Origin: JBCCMQ01 sp039026235
GTDB taxonomy: Bacteria; Pseudomonadota; Alphaproteobacteria; Rhodobacterales; Rhodobacteraceae
DNA: 61,846 nucleotides
Direction of reading: 5' to 3'
NCBI GenBank assembly: GCA_039026235.1
Contig: JBCCMQ010000018.1
Span: 1 to 61,846 of the forward strand
The position numbers and the translations under genes were made by a program. Under the pieces are notes generated by a model. That model was not told the origin of the DNA and did no database searches. It saw nothing but the letters and a program-made list of their open reading frames with translations. Shown one piece after another: positions 1-7,335 of the stretch. The number at the start of each line of letters is the position of its first letter. Position 1 is the first letter of the stretch.

Positions 1-141
1 GTCGCCCTGGCGCACGGCGCGAATCGCCTGGGCATGGGGCCCCTGCGGATTGCGGGCAAAGCGGGCCATGCTTTCGGGGTCGGGCCAAATTGAAAAAGTG
101 ACCTGCTGCAGCCAGGGTACTTCGCCGATACCGATCTTGAA
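1..141. repeat. Terminal redundancy, copy 1 (identical to 61706-61846)
   Basis: The first 141 bases are identical to the last 141 bases. Both lie inside crtA, and the crtA frame reads through the join without interruption. This is the usual signature of a circular molecule written out with an assembly overlap, not a biological repeat. Confidence 0.95.
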
Positions 142-603
142 TGCGACATTGGGGTCGGCCCCGATGACGCCCGAAATGGCCGGGGCCCGGCGCCAGAACT
201 TAAGCAGGTTGCGCGGCCGGATAGTGGCCCGGGTCAGCGCCGCAAGGGGACCCCGGGGCAGGGTGGCCTGGGGCAGAAACGGCGTCTGGCCCGACCAGGC
301 GCCCCGCGCCGACGCCGGGTTCAGAAATACCGTCCAGTTTTCTGATGACCAGGCCTGATAACGGCGGAAGATCGGCGCGTTCTCGGTTCTTTGGCGGGCG
401 GTTTCAAGATCCGGCCATGTGGCCAGAACTGCATAGACAGCGGTGTTCGGCAGCGGCGTGAACCCTTCGCCCACGCCGGACCCGAACAGTTTCCAGAACC
501 CGATTCCGTCAAGCCGCGCCATTGGCCGTCGGGCCAGTCCCATCATGGCAAAGGCCCACAGCCGGGCGCCGATCCCGGAAAAGCGGAAAAAAGAGAGCGT
601 CAC
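1..603 (-). CDS. crtA: Spheroidene monooxygenase CrtA, N-terminal part (gene crosses the circle join)
   Basis: CrtA inserts the C2 keto group into spheroidene under aerobic conditions, giving spheroidenone. I translated the minus strand by hand: the frame is open from 603 to 1 and continues from 61705 down to a TGA at 61606-61604, about 234 residues in all, the normal family length. The N terminus reads TLSFFRF, then GIGFWKLFG, NTAVYAVLATWPD and VTFSIWPD, which I recognise as CrtA. The first canonical in-frame start is GTG 603-601. However, an in-frame ATT at 612-610 lies 7 nt after a GGGAG Shine-Dalgarno and adds the residues Q-T-V, so it may be the real start. The TGA overlaps the ATG of bchI's coding start, giving the usual crtA-bchI-bchD order. 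It diverges from crtI across two PpsR sites. Confidence 0.93.
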   Translation of the reverse strand, partial: MTLSFFRFSGIGARLWAFAMMGLARRPMARLDGIGFWKLFGSGVGEGFTPLPNTAVYAVLATWPDLETARQRTENAPIFRRYQAWSSENWTVFLNPASARGAWSGQTPFLPQATLPRGPLAALTRATIRPRNLLKFWRRAPAISGVIGADPNVAFKIGIGEVPWLQQVTFSIWPDPESMARFARNPQGPHAQAIRAVRQGD

Positions 604-632
604 CGTCTGAATGGCAGGTCTCCCGGCAGCGG

Positions 633-650
633 TGTCAACAGATCTGGACA
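633..650. promoter_or_regulatory. PpsR/CrtJ operator between crtA and crtI (distal)
   Basis: An exact TGT-N12-ACA match (TGT 633-635, ACA 648-650), 30 bp upstream of the crtA start. PpsR represses crt and bch promoters through pairs of such sites; the partner here is at 722-739, 71 bp away. Such separated pairs in a divergent crtA/crtI region would suit looping by the tetrameric repressor, which is an inference. Confidence 0.75.
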
Positions 651-721
651 GGCGAAGGCACGGAACAACTGGCGGGCAAGTGCATTTACCGGCTGTTCAA
701 ATCTGCGGACTTGTGATCAAC

Positions 722-739
722 TGTAAGTCAAACTTGACA
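722..739. promoter_or_regulatory. PpsR/CrtJ operator upstream of crtI
   Basis: An exact TGT-N12-ACA match (TGT 722-724, ACA 737-739), 18 bp before the likely crtI start. It contains a TTGACA hexamer at 734-739. It pairs with the site at 633-650 across the crtA-crtI divergent region. Confidence 0.8.
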
Positions 740-757
740 GTTTGGGAAGCAGCAACC

Positions 758-2317
758 TTGACAGTGGCCGGCCATTTCCAAAGCAGCGGTTCCGCGCCGC
801 CCCACGCCGTTGTTATCGGCGCGGGGCTGGGCGGTCTGGCCGGTGCCATGCGGCTTGGGGCCAAGGGCTACCGGGTGACGGTGATCGACCGGCTGGATGT
901 GCCGGGCGGCCGGGGATCGGCGATTTCCCAAGGCGGGCACCGATTCGATCTGGGCCCCACGATCGTCACGGTTCCGCAGGTGTTCCGCGAGCTTTGGGCG
1001 GCCTGTGGCCGCGACTTCGACCGGGATGTCGATCTGCGGGCCATGGACCCTTTCTATGAGATCCGCTTTCCCGACGGCAGCACCTTTACCGCCCGCCAGG
1101 ACACCGATGCCATGCGCGCCGAGGTGGCGCGGCTGAGCCCCGGCGATGCGGCCGGTTATGACCGGTTTCTGCGCGACTCCGAGCGCCGCTATCGCTTTGG
1201 GTTCGAAGACCTGGGCCGGCGGTCGATGCACGAGCTGTGGGAGCTGATCAAGGTTCTGCCCACCTTTGCGTTTCTCCGGGCCGACCGCTCTGTCTATGCC
1301 CATGCCGCGCGGCGGTTCCGCGATGAGCGCCTGCGCATGGCGTTTTCGTTTCATCCGTTGTTTATCGGCGGCGATCCGTTCCACGTCACCAGCATGTACA
1401 TCCTGGTCAGCCATCTCGAAAAAGCCTTTGGCGTGCACTATGCCATGGGCGGGGTCGCGGCCGTTGCCCGGGCCATGGCTGGGGTGGTGGCCGATCAGGG
1501 CGGCAACCTGATCTACGGCGCCGAGGTCGACAAGATCCTGTTTCAGGGCGACAGGGCCACCGGCGTGGCCTTGAGCGATGGCCGGGTGATTTCCGCTGAT
1601 ATCGTGGTGTCGAACGCGGATGCGGGCCACACCTATGACCGGCTTCTGCGCGACAAGACGCGACGGCGCTGGACGCCCGGCCGGCTGTGGCGCAGCCGCT
1701 GGTCGATGGGTCTTTTCGTCTGGTATTTTGGCACCCAGGGCACGCGCGCGCTTTGGCCCGATGTGGGGCATCACACCATCGTCCACGGCCCCCGCTACAA
1801 GGGGCTGGTGCGCGATATCTTCATGCGCGGCAAGCTGGCTGAGGACATGAGCCTTTACGTCCACCGGCCCAGCGTTACCGACCCCAGTGTCGCGCCCGAA
1901 GGCGGCGATACGTTCTATGCGCTCAGCCCCGTCCCGCATCTGGGTCACGACAACGGGGTGGACTGGTCCGATATGGCCGAGACCTACCGGGCTCGGGTTC
2001 AGGATGTGCTGGAAGACCGGTTGTTGCCGGGCCTTTCGGATCATCTGAGCGAAAGCCTGGTGTTCACCCCTGACACGTTCCGCGACCGGTATCTGTCACC
2101 GCTCGGCGCCGGTTTTTCGATCGAGCCGCGCATTCTGCAATCGGCCTGGTTCCGGCCCCATAACGTCAGCGAAGAAGCCCAGGGCCTTTACCTGGTGGGC
2201 GCGGGCACCCATCCCGGCGCCGGACTGCCTGGTGTCGTGGCCAGTGCCGAGGTGCTGGCCCAGCTGGTGCCCGATCCTCCGCGCGTGACAACCGCGCTGA
2301 AAATGGCTGCCGAATGA
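758..2317 (+). CDS. crtI: Phytoene desaturase CrtI (neurosporene-forming type)
   Basis: A membrane-associated FAD enzyme that introduces three double bonds into phytoene to make neurosporene. The N terminus holds the dinucleotide-binding motif VVIGAGLGGLAGAMRLGAKG at about residues 20-40, followed by GGRG. The C terminus has the family signature VGAGTHPGAGLPGV. The frame stays open far upstream, but homology begins only about residue 18. I therefore place the start at TTG 758, 8 nt after GGGAAG; GTG 764 is the alternative. It has about 519 residues, normal for CrtI. Its stop overlaps the crtB start by 4 bp (ATGA), so the two are translationally coupled. PpsR sites lie just upstream. Confidence 0.96.
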   Translation: MTVAGHFQSSGSAPPHAVVIGAGLGGLAGAMRLGAKGYRVTVIDRLDVPGGRGSAISQGGHRFDLGPTIVTVPQVFRELWAACGRDFDRDVDLRAMDPFYEIRFPDGSTFTARQDTDAMRAEVARLSPGDAAGYDRFLRDSERRYRFGFEDLGRRSMHELWELIKVLPTFAFLRADRSVYAHAARRFRDERLRMAFSFHPLFIGGDPFHVTSMYILVSHLEKAFGVHYAMGGVAAVARAMAGVVADQGGNLIYGAEVDKILFQGDRATGVALSDGRVISADIVVSNADAGHTYDRLLRDKTRRRWTPGRLWRSRWSMGLFVWYFGTQGTRALWPDVGHHTIVHGPRYKGLVRDIFMRGKLAEDMSLYVHRPSVTDPSVAPEGGDTFYALSPVPHLGHDNGVDWSDMAETYRARVQDVLEDRLLPGLSDHLSESLVFTPDTFRDRYLSPLGAGFSIEPRILQSAWFRPHNVSEEAQGLYLVGAGTHPGAGLPGVVASAEVLAQLVPDPPRVTTALKMAAE

Positions 2318-3372
2318 TTGATCCCCGGGATATGGAGCACTGCCGCGAAGCCATCCGGCATGGCTCGCTCAGCTTTCATACCGCAAGCCGGCTTTTGCCT
2401 GCGTCGGTACGTGACCCCGCGCTGGCGCTTTATGCGTTTTGCCGTCTGGCCGATGACGCCGTGGACGAGGGCGATGAGAAGACCGGCGCGGTTCTGTCGT
2501 TGAGGGACCGGTTGGATCTGGCCTATCAGGGTCGCCCGCGCAACGCGCCCGCCGACCGGGCCTTTGCCGCGATCATCGAAGATTTCGAGATGCCGCGCGC
2601 GTTGCCCGAGGCGCTGCTGGAGGGTCTCGCATGGGACGCCATGGGCAAGCGGTACCAGACGCTGCCTGAGCTTTACGGCTATTCGGCGCGCGTTGCCTCG
2701 GCCGTGGGCGCGATGATGTGCGTGCTGATGGGCGAACGCCAGTACGGCACGCTGGCGCGGGCCTGCGATCTGGGTCTGGCCATGCAGCTGACGAACATCG
2801 CCCGTGACGTGGGCGAAGATGCGCGCGCCCGGCGGATGTATCTGCCGATCGACTGGCTTTACGAAGCTGGTCTTACGCCAGAGGCGGTATTTGCCAACCC
2901 CACGCCACTGCCCGAGATCCGGCGCATGGTGGCGCGGCTTCTGGCCGATGCGGACCGGCTGTATTTCCGGTCCGAGGCGGGTCTGGGCGCCCTGCCTCTC
3001 AGCTGCCGGCCCGGCATTTACGCGGCCCGTTTCATTTACGCGGGGATCGGCCGTCAGGTGCGGCGAAACGGCTGTGACAGCGTCACGCTTCGCGCCCGCA
3101 CCACGACGGTGCAGAAGCTCGGCTGGCTGATGCTGAGCATGGGCCGGACCGGCATCGGATTGGTCATGCCCGGGTCGGCCGTGATCTATGCACCGCCCAT
3201 TCCCGAGGTTGCGTTTCTGGTCGACGCGGCGGCGCGCGATGGCCGCCCGACCGGCGATTGGGGCGAAGGCAGATCTGGCACCGTGCTGGAGGCCCTGGCT
3301 ACCCTGGAAGCGCGCGACCGGGCCCGCCGTGCGGCGTTCGGGGCAGGCGGGGTCGCGGAACAGGGCATCTAA
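2314..3372 (+). CDS. crtB: Phytoene synthase CrtB
   Basis: Condenses two geranylgeranyl diphosphates to phytoene, the first committed carotenoid step. Both aspartate-rich Mg-diphosphate sites are visible: DDAVDE at about residues 47-52 and NIARDVGEDA at about 161-170, along with the squalene/phytoene synthase context YAFCRLADDAVDE. At 352 residues it has family length. It overlaps crtI by 4 bp and is followed 17 bp later by tspO, so crtI-crtB-tspO is one operon. Confidence 0.96.
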   Translation: MIDPRDMEHCREAIRHGSLSFHTASRLLPASVRDPALALYAFCRLADDAVDEGDEKTGAVLSLRDRLDLAYQGRPRNAPADRAFAAIIEDFEMPRALPEALLEGLAWDAMGKRYQTLPELYGYSARVASAVGAMMCVLMGERQYGTLARACDLGLAMQLTNIARDVGEDARARRMYLPIDWLYEAGLTPEAVFANPTPLPEIRRMVARLLADADRLYFRSEAGLGALPLSCRPGIYAARFIYAGIGRQVRRNGCDSVTLRARTTTVQKLGWLMLSMGRTGIGLVMPGSAVIYAPPIPEVAFLVDAAARDGRPTGDWGEGRSGTVLEALATLEARDRARRAAFGAGGVAEQGI

Positions 3373-3389
3373 CCAGCGGGGCACAGGCA

Positions 3390-3863
3390 ATGGATTGGAT
3401 CGTTTTTGCTGTCTTCCTCGCGGCCTCTTTCTGTGCCGCCTCGACCGGTGCCATGTTCGGGCCCGGGCCTTGGTATGACGCGCTTGAGAAACCGTCATGG
3501 ACGCCGCCGAACTGGCTTTTCCCGGTGGCCTGGACGGCGCTTTATCTGGCCAGCGCCTATGCGGCGGCGCGGGTGGCGATGATGCCGGGCGCCGGTCTGG
3601 CCATGGCTTTTTGGGCGTTTCAGATCGCTGCGAACACGATCTGGTCACCGATCTTTTTCGGACTGAGGAAGCTGGGTGCGGCGATGCGCGCGCTGATCGT
3701 GCTGTGGATCGCCGTTGTCGGCACCTTCGTGACCTTCCTGCTGGCTGATCCGGTCGCGGGTCTTTTGATCGCGCCCTATGTGGTTTGGGTCAGCTACGCC
3801 GGCGCTTTGAATTGGGTAATCTGGAAGCGCAATCCCGGCGCGGAACAGCTTGCCGCCGCCTAG
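3390..3863 (+). CDS. tspO: Tryptophan-rich sensory protein TspO
   Basis: A five-helix outer-membrane/mitochondrial benzodiazepine-receptor family protein. In Rhodobacter it binds porphyrins and acts as an oxygen-linked negative modulator of photosynthesis genes. It is rich in Trp, with the family stretches EKPSWTPPNWLFPVAW near residue 32 and WNP-type aromatic motifs in helices 2-5. I chose ATG 3390 because homology starts at once (hydrophobic helix 1) and the in-frame upstream sequence is crtB in another frame. It has 157 residues, family length. It is adjacent to crtB, as in the chromosomal clusters of Rhodobacter. It converges with crtC, with only 17 bp between the stop codons. Confidence 0.93.
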   Translation: MDWIVFAVFLAASFCAASTGAMFGPGPWYDALEKPSWTPPNWLFPVAWTALYLASAYAAARVAMMPGAGLAMAFWAFQIAANTIWSPIFFGLRKLGAAMRALIVLWIAVVGTFVTFLLADPVAGLLIAPYVVWVSYAGALNWVIWKRNPGAEQLAAA

Positions 3864-3880
3864 ACTTGCCCGCTGCCTTA

Positions 3881-4807
3881 CTAGCCCGTCGCCGGAAACG
3901 CCCAGCCCGGGCGCCGGGGCACCCGCACCGCCAGCATGGGCATCAACCACGGGCCACGGAACCGGGTCAGATCCAACGCTTCATGCACGCCGGTGACGGT
4001 CTGGCCATGCCACTGGGTGCGCACGACCGACCGGGCGTAGAACGGCGCATCGAGCATGGCGCGCATCTGCCGCGGTACATAGCCCAGATCGGCCCGGGTT
4101 TCGCGCCGAACCGCCCAGGCGGTCCGGGCAAAGGCGGTGCGCGGGGGCGGGGTGACCGGGGTCACGTCGCCGTCCCTGCCGAAGCGCAGCGCAAGCGCCA
4201 GGCGCGATCCGTCGCGGCGCAGCGCGTCATAATGCGTGAAGGACCCGTCTTCACCGGGATAGCGGCCCCAGGTCCAGTAATCGAAATCCGCTTCCAGCGC
4301 CCGGGTGCCGAAATTGGCATCGAAATACCCATGGCCCTGCCACTGCCAACCGGGGCGGTCGATTTCGACGGAGATATGCGCTGTCGGTGCAAAAGGCCGC
4401 CAGACATGGGCGCCGTCATCGGTCAGGGGCGCCTCGACGTCGGTCAGGGCGCTTGGTGTCAGGGTGATCTTGCCACGAAGGCGGTTGATCAGAGGCAACG
4501 AGGACACCTCGTTGATGTCAATCTCAAGCGCGCGGCCGGTCCAGGTCATGGCGCTTGGGCCGACCTCAAACCGGTTCTGGGACAATCGCAGCGCCGACAC
4601 CCCGCGATCGGTCATGGCAAAGCGGCCGCCCCGGCCATAGGTGGCAACGTTGATGCAGCAGTGGTTTTCGGGGCGCCGCCGTCCGGACCAGCGGTACCAG
4701 GGGGAAAAGACCGACCCTATGAAACCGATGACCGAGACGGCACGGGAGCCGTCTTCGCTGACACCGTCGACGTACCACCACGCGTAGCCGTCGGGCGGGA
4801 CGGAGAT
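3881..4807 (-). CDS. crtC: Hydroxyneurosporene synthase (acyclic carotenoid 1,2-hydratase) CrtC
   Basis: Adds water at the C1,2 double bond of neurosporene on the way to spheroidene. The conserved core is clear: GYAWWYVDG near the N terminus, then GFIGSVFSPWYRWSGR, NHCCINVATYGRGGRF, HVWRPFAPTA, GHGYFDANFG and the end LAVRVPRR. No in-frame ATG, GTG or TTG exists between 5107 (over 100 residues too early) and an ATG well inside the conserved core near 4618. I therefore set the start tentatively at ATC 4807-4805, which gives MSVPPDGYAWW; an AAGGA lies 12 nt before it. It overlaps the end of crtD by about 91 bp in another frame. Identity is certain; the start is not. Confidence 0.85.
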   Translation of the reverse strand: MSVPPDGYAWWYVDGVSEDGSRAVSVIGFIGSVFSPWYRWSGRRRPENHCCINVATYGRGGRFAMTDRGVSALRLSQNRFEVGPSAMTWTGRALEIDINEVSSLPLINRLRGKITLTPSALTDVEAPLTDDGAHVWRPFAPTAHISVEIDRPGWQWQGHGYFDANFGTRALEADFDYWTWGRYPGEDGSFTHYDALRRDGSRLALALRFGRDGDVTPVTPPPRTAFARTAWAVRRETRADLGYVPRQMRAMLDAPFYARSVVRTQWHGQTVTGVHEALDLTRFRGPWLMPMLAVRVPRRPGWAFPATG

Positions 4808-6309
4808 GTCAAAGCAAGGTCCTTCGCGATCACCGCGGCCGCGTGCTTGCCGGAGAGGGTTGCCATCGGCACCCCCGCCCCCGGATGCACCCCGCCCCCC
4901 GCCAGGTAAAGCCCCCGAAGCGGGGTCCGCGCGCGCGGCTTCTTCAGCGCCGCCAGGGTTCCGTGCGGGCTCGGGCCGTAAAGGGAACCTTCCGATCCCG
5001 GGAAGGCCATCGCGAAATCCCCCGGACCGCTGAGCGCCGTTGTCGGCGGCACCCTGTCGAAGTGCAGGCCGAAGTCCCGCAGTTTCTGGAACACCCGCGT
5101 CTGACATAGGATGCGTTCCTCTTCGCTTGGGGGCGCGCCGACCACATCGGGGGCACCGTTCTGGATGATTTCAAAGCGTTCCGGCGCCCCGGCTTCGTGG
5201 CGGGCGCCCGCGCCCCGGTCCTGGGCGCAAACGTAAAGTGTGGCCGCGTCGGGCATCTCGCCACGCTGGAGCGCGTCGAACTCGGTCCGGGGATCGGCGG
5301 TGAAAAAGACGTTGTGATGGGCCAGGGGCGCGCCTTCGGGCACCGCCGCGAAGGCCCATACCCAGGCCGACAGGCTGCGCGGTTCGGTCTGCGCCGGTGT
5401 CACCGCCGCCGCCGCCGTCCGGCCCAGGCTGCCCATGGCGAGCGCCCGGGGGTCGCCGGCGAAAACCACGGCGTCCGCCGCAAGCTTGGCACCGCTTTCG
5501 CAGTGGACCGCGTGGACGCTGCCGTTCTGGAATTCGATGCGGGTGGCGCCGTCGACCAGTCGAAGGCTGCCGCCCAGTTGCTCGAACAGATCGGCCATGG
5601 CCTGGGCGAGCTTGTGCATACCGCCTTCGACGTGCCAGACGCCCATTTCCTCGGCCCGCCAGATCAGCGCCAAAAGTGCAGGGGACTGGTAGGGTGAACC
5701 CCCCACATAGGTCGCATAGCGCCCGAAAAGCTGCCGCAGGCGCGGATCGGTGAACCGGTTGGCCAGTTTGCTGGCCAGCGTCAGCCCCGGTGCCATCATC
5801 GGGATCAGGCGCGGCCGGCTAAGCACCCGCGCCGTCAGGCGGGCCTGATCGGGATTGGCCGAATGCATCATCGGACCTTCGAAGGCGTCATAAAGCGCCT
5901 CGGCTTCCGAGCAGAATGTCTCAAAGGCGCGCCCGGCGTCGGCGCCCGCGAAACGGCGGACCGCCTCGGCACTGGCGCCGCGATCAGGGTGCAGGTCAAG
6001 CGTCGATCCATCGGGCCAGAAATGCCGGGCCAGGATCGGGTCCTGGTGCAGCGTTACGTGGTCTTCCAACCGGTGACCCGCGGCTTCGAAAAGCTCTTCA
6101 AAGACGTGCCGCATGGTCAGCACGGTCGGGCCGGCGTCGACCGGACCTGCAGCGGATGGAAACGTGCGCATCTTGCCGCCTGGCGCACCTCGGCGGTCCA
6201 AGAGCGTGACGCTGGCCCCAAGCGCGGCCAGGCGGATGGCGCTGGCCAGGCCTCCGACACCGGCGCCGATCACGACGATTCGGCGGCTTTGGGCTTCGGT
6301 CATCGGCAT
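4717..6309 (-). CDS. crtD: Hydroxyneurosporene desaturase (methoxyneurosporene dehydrogenase) CrtD
   Basis: A CrtI-family FAD desaturase that introduces the C3,4 double bond of hydroxy- or methoxy-neurosporene. The FAD motif VVIGAGVGGLASAIRLAALG begins about residue 12, then GGKMRTF; the C terminus has GGGVHPGAGVPMATLSGKHAA. I chose ATG 6309, 5 nt after GGAAGGA; an ATG also occurs two codons later. The ORF runs about 30 residues past the conserved end into crtC. It diverges from crtE across two tandem PpsR sites and is cotranscribed with crtC. Confidence 0.94.
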   Translation of the reverse strand: MPMTEAQSRRIVVIGAGVGGLASAIRLAALGASVTLLDRRGAPGGKMRTFPSAAGPVDAGPTVLTMRHVFEELFEAAGHRLEDHVTLHQDPILARHFWPDGSTLDLHPDRGASAEAVRRFAGADAGRAFETFCSEAEALYDAFEGPMMHSANPDQARLTARVLSRPRLIPMMAPGLTLASKLANRFTDPRLRQLFGRYATYVGGSPYQSPALLALIWRAEEMGVWHVEGGMHKLAQAMADLFEQLGGSLRLVDGATRIEFQNGSVHAVHCESGAKLAADAVVFAGDPRALAMGSLGRTAAAAVTPAQTEPRSLSAWVWAFAAVPEGAPLAHHNVFFTADPRTEFDALQRGEMPDAATLYVCAQDRGAGARHEAGAPERFEIIQNGAPDVVGAPPSEEERILCQTRVFQKLRDFGLHFDRVPPTTALSGPGDFAMAFPGSEGSLYGPSPHGTLAALKKPRARTPLRGLYLAGGGVHPGAGVPMATLSGKHAAAVIAKDLALTSPSRPTATRGGTSTVSAKTAPVPSRSSVS

Positions 6310-6363
6310 GCGGGTCCTTCCGTCGCGCGCTTTGTGACTGGTTGTTGACAGGTCCCCATGCAC

Positions 6364-6405
6364 TGTCCAAAATGATTTACAACTAGCTGTCTAGCTTATG
6401 TGACA
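6364..6405. promoter_or_regulatory. Tandem PpsR operators between crtD and crtE
   Basis: Two exact TGT-N12-ACA sites, 6364-6381 and 6388-6405, separated by 6 bp. They lie 26 bp upstream of the crtE start and 54 bp upstream of the crtD start. Closely spaced pairs are the classical arrangement for PpsR/CrtJ repression, so both divergent operons should be repressed by oxygen and light through this element. Confidence 0.85.
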
Positions 6406-6431
6406 GTTTCAATCAGTCAAGGGAGTGCTGC

Positions 6432-7334
6432 ATGGGCTTTCAAAGAAAGCTTCAGTCCCGGATCGAAGCGGCCATCGCCGATGCGATCCGCGTGGGCCAG
6501 GGTCGGGATGCGACCCAGGCGGTGCCCCAGAAACTGGCGGCGGCCCTGGACTATGCCGTCAATCCCGGTGGCGCGCGCATTCGGCCGACCATCCTTTTGT
6601 CGGTGGCCATGGCCTGCGGCGACGACCGTCCAGAGCTTGCCGATGCGGCCGTGGCGGCGCTGGAGCTGATCCACTGCGCCAGCCTTGTCCACGACGATCT
6701 GCCCTGTTTCGATGACGCCGACCTGCGGCGCGGCAAGCCATCGGTGCACCGGCGGTTTTCGGAACCGCTGGCGGTGCTGGCCGGCGACAGCCTGATCATC
6801 CTGGCCTTCGACATCCTGGCGCGCCAGGCCGTGTCCGAGCCCGTGCGGGCCGCTGGCCTGATCCGCATTCTGGCGGCGCGGTCGGGCATGCCGGGCGGCA
6901 TCTGTGCCGGGCAGGGCTGGGAATCAGAGGCATCGGTCGATCTGTCGGCCTACCATCGGACCAAGACCGGGGCCCTGTTCATCGCCGCCACCCAGATGGG
7001 CGCGCTGGCCGGTGGCGCCGATCCCGAGCCCTGGGTCGAGCTGGGCGCCCGCATCGGCGAGGCCTTCCAGGTGGCCGACGATCTGCGCGATGCGCTTTAC
7101 GATGCCGAGACGCTTGGCAAGCCCGTGGGTCAGGATGCGGCCAACGCACGGCCCAATGCCGTCTTGGCCCTGGGTGTCGACGGCGCCATGCGCCGGCTGA
7201 AGGATATTCTGGGCGGGGCCATCGCCTCGATCCCCAGCTGTCCCGGAGAGGCGATGCTTGCCGAAATGGTACGGCTGCAGGCAGAGCGGCTGACGCCCAT
7301 GCAGGCGCCCAAGGCCGCGACCCCGGGAGAGTGA
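6432..7334 (+). CDS. crtE: Geranylgeranyl diphosphate synthase CrtE
   Basis: A trans-prenyl transferase that extends FPP to GGPP, the precursor of phytoene and of the bacteriochlorophyll tail. The first Asp-rich motif DDLPCFDDADLRRGKP is at about residues 85-100 and the second (DDLRD) at about 218. GGARIRPTILL near residue 47 is the usual substrate lysine/arginine region, although the common K-R-x-R-P is seen here as R-I-R-P. It has 300 residues, and an AGGGAG lies 7 nt before the ATG. It is the first gene of the crtEF-bchCXYZ-puf run. Confidence 0.95.
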   Translation: MGFQRKLQSRIEAAIADAIRVGQGRDATQAVPQKLAAALDYAVNPGGARIRPTILLSVAMACGDDRPELADAAVAALELIHCASLVHDDLPCFDDADLRRGKPSVHRRFSEPLAVLAGDSLIILAFDILARQAVSEPVRAAGLIRILAARSGMPGGICAGQGWESEASVDLSAYHRTKTGALFIAATQMGALAGGADPEPWVELGARIGEAFQVADDLRDALYDAETLGKPVGQDAANARPNAVLALGVDGAMRRLKDILGGAIASIPSCPGEAMLAEMVRLQAERLTPMQAPKAATPGE

Positions 7335-7335
7335 C

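Noticed and set aside
1..141. 141-bp exact repeat at both ends as a biological direct repeat
   Set aside because: It lies inside crtA, whose frame is completed only if the two copies are merged; an assembly overlap explains it fully.
728..2044. Long open frame on the strand opposite crtI (and similar long antisense frames opposite crtB, bchC, hemA, ABC-operon genes and parA)
   Set aside because: High-GC coding sequence produces long antisense frames; these have no ribosome-binding sites and no recognisable domains, while the sense strand encodes clear families.
4717..4810. crtD read-through tail as a functional extension
   Set aside because: The last 30 or so residues lie over crtC in another frame and have no conserved character; probably just the distance to the next stop.
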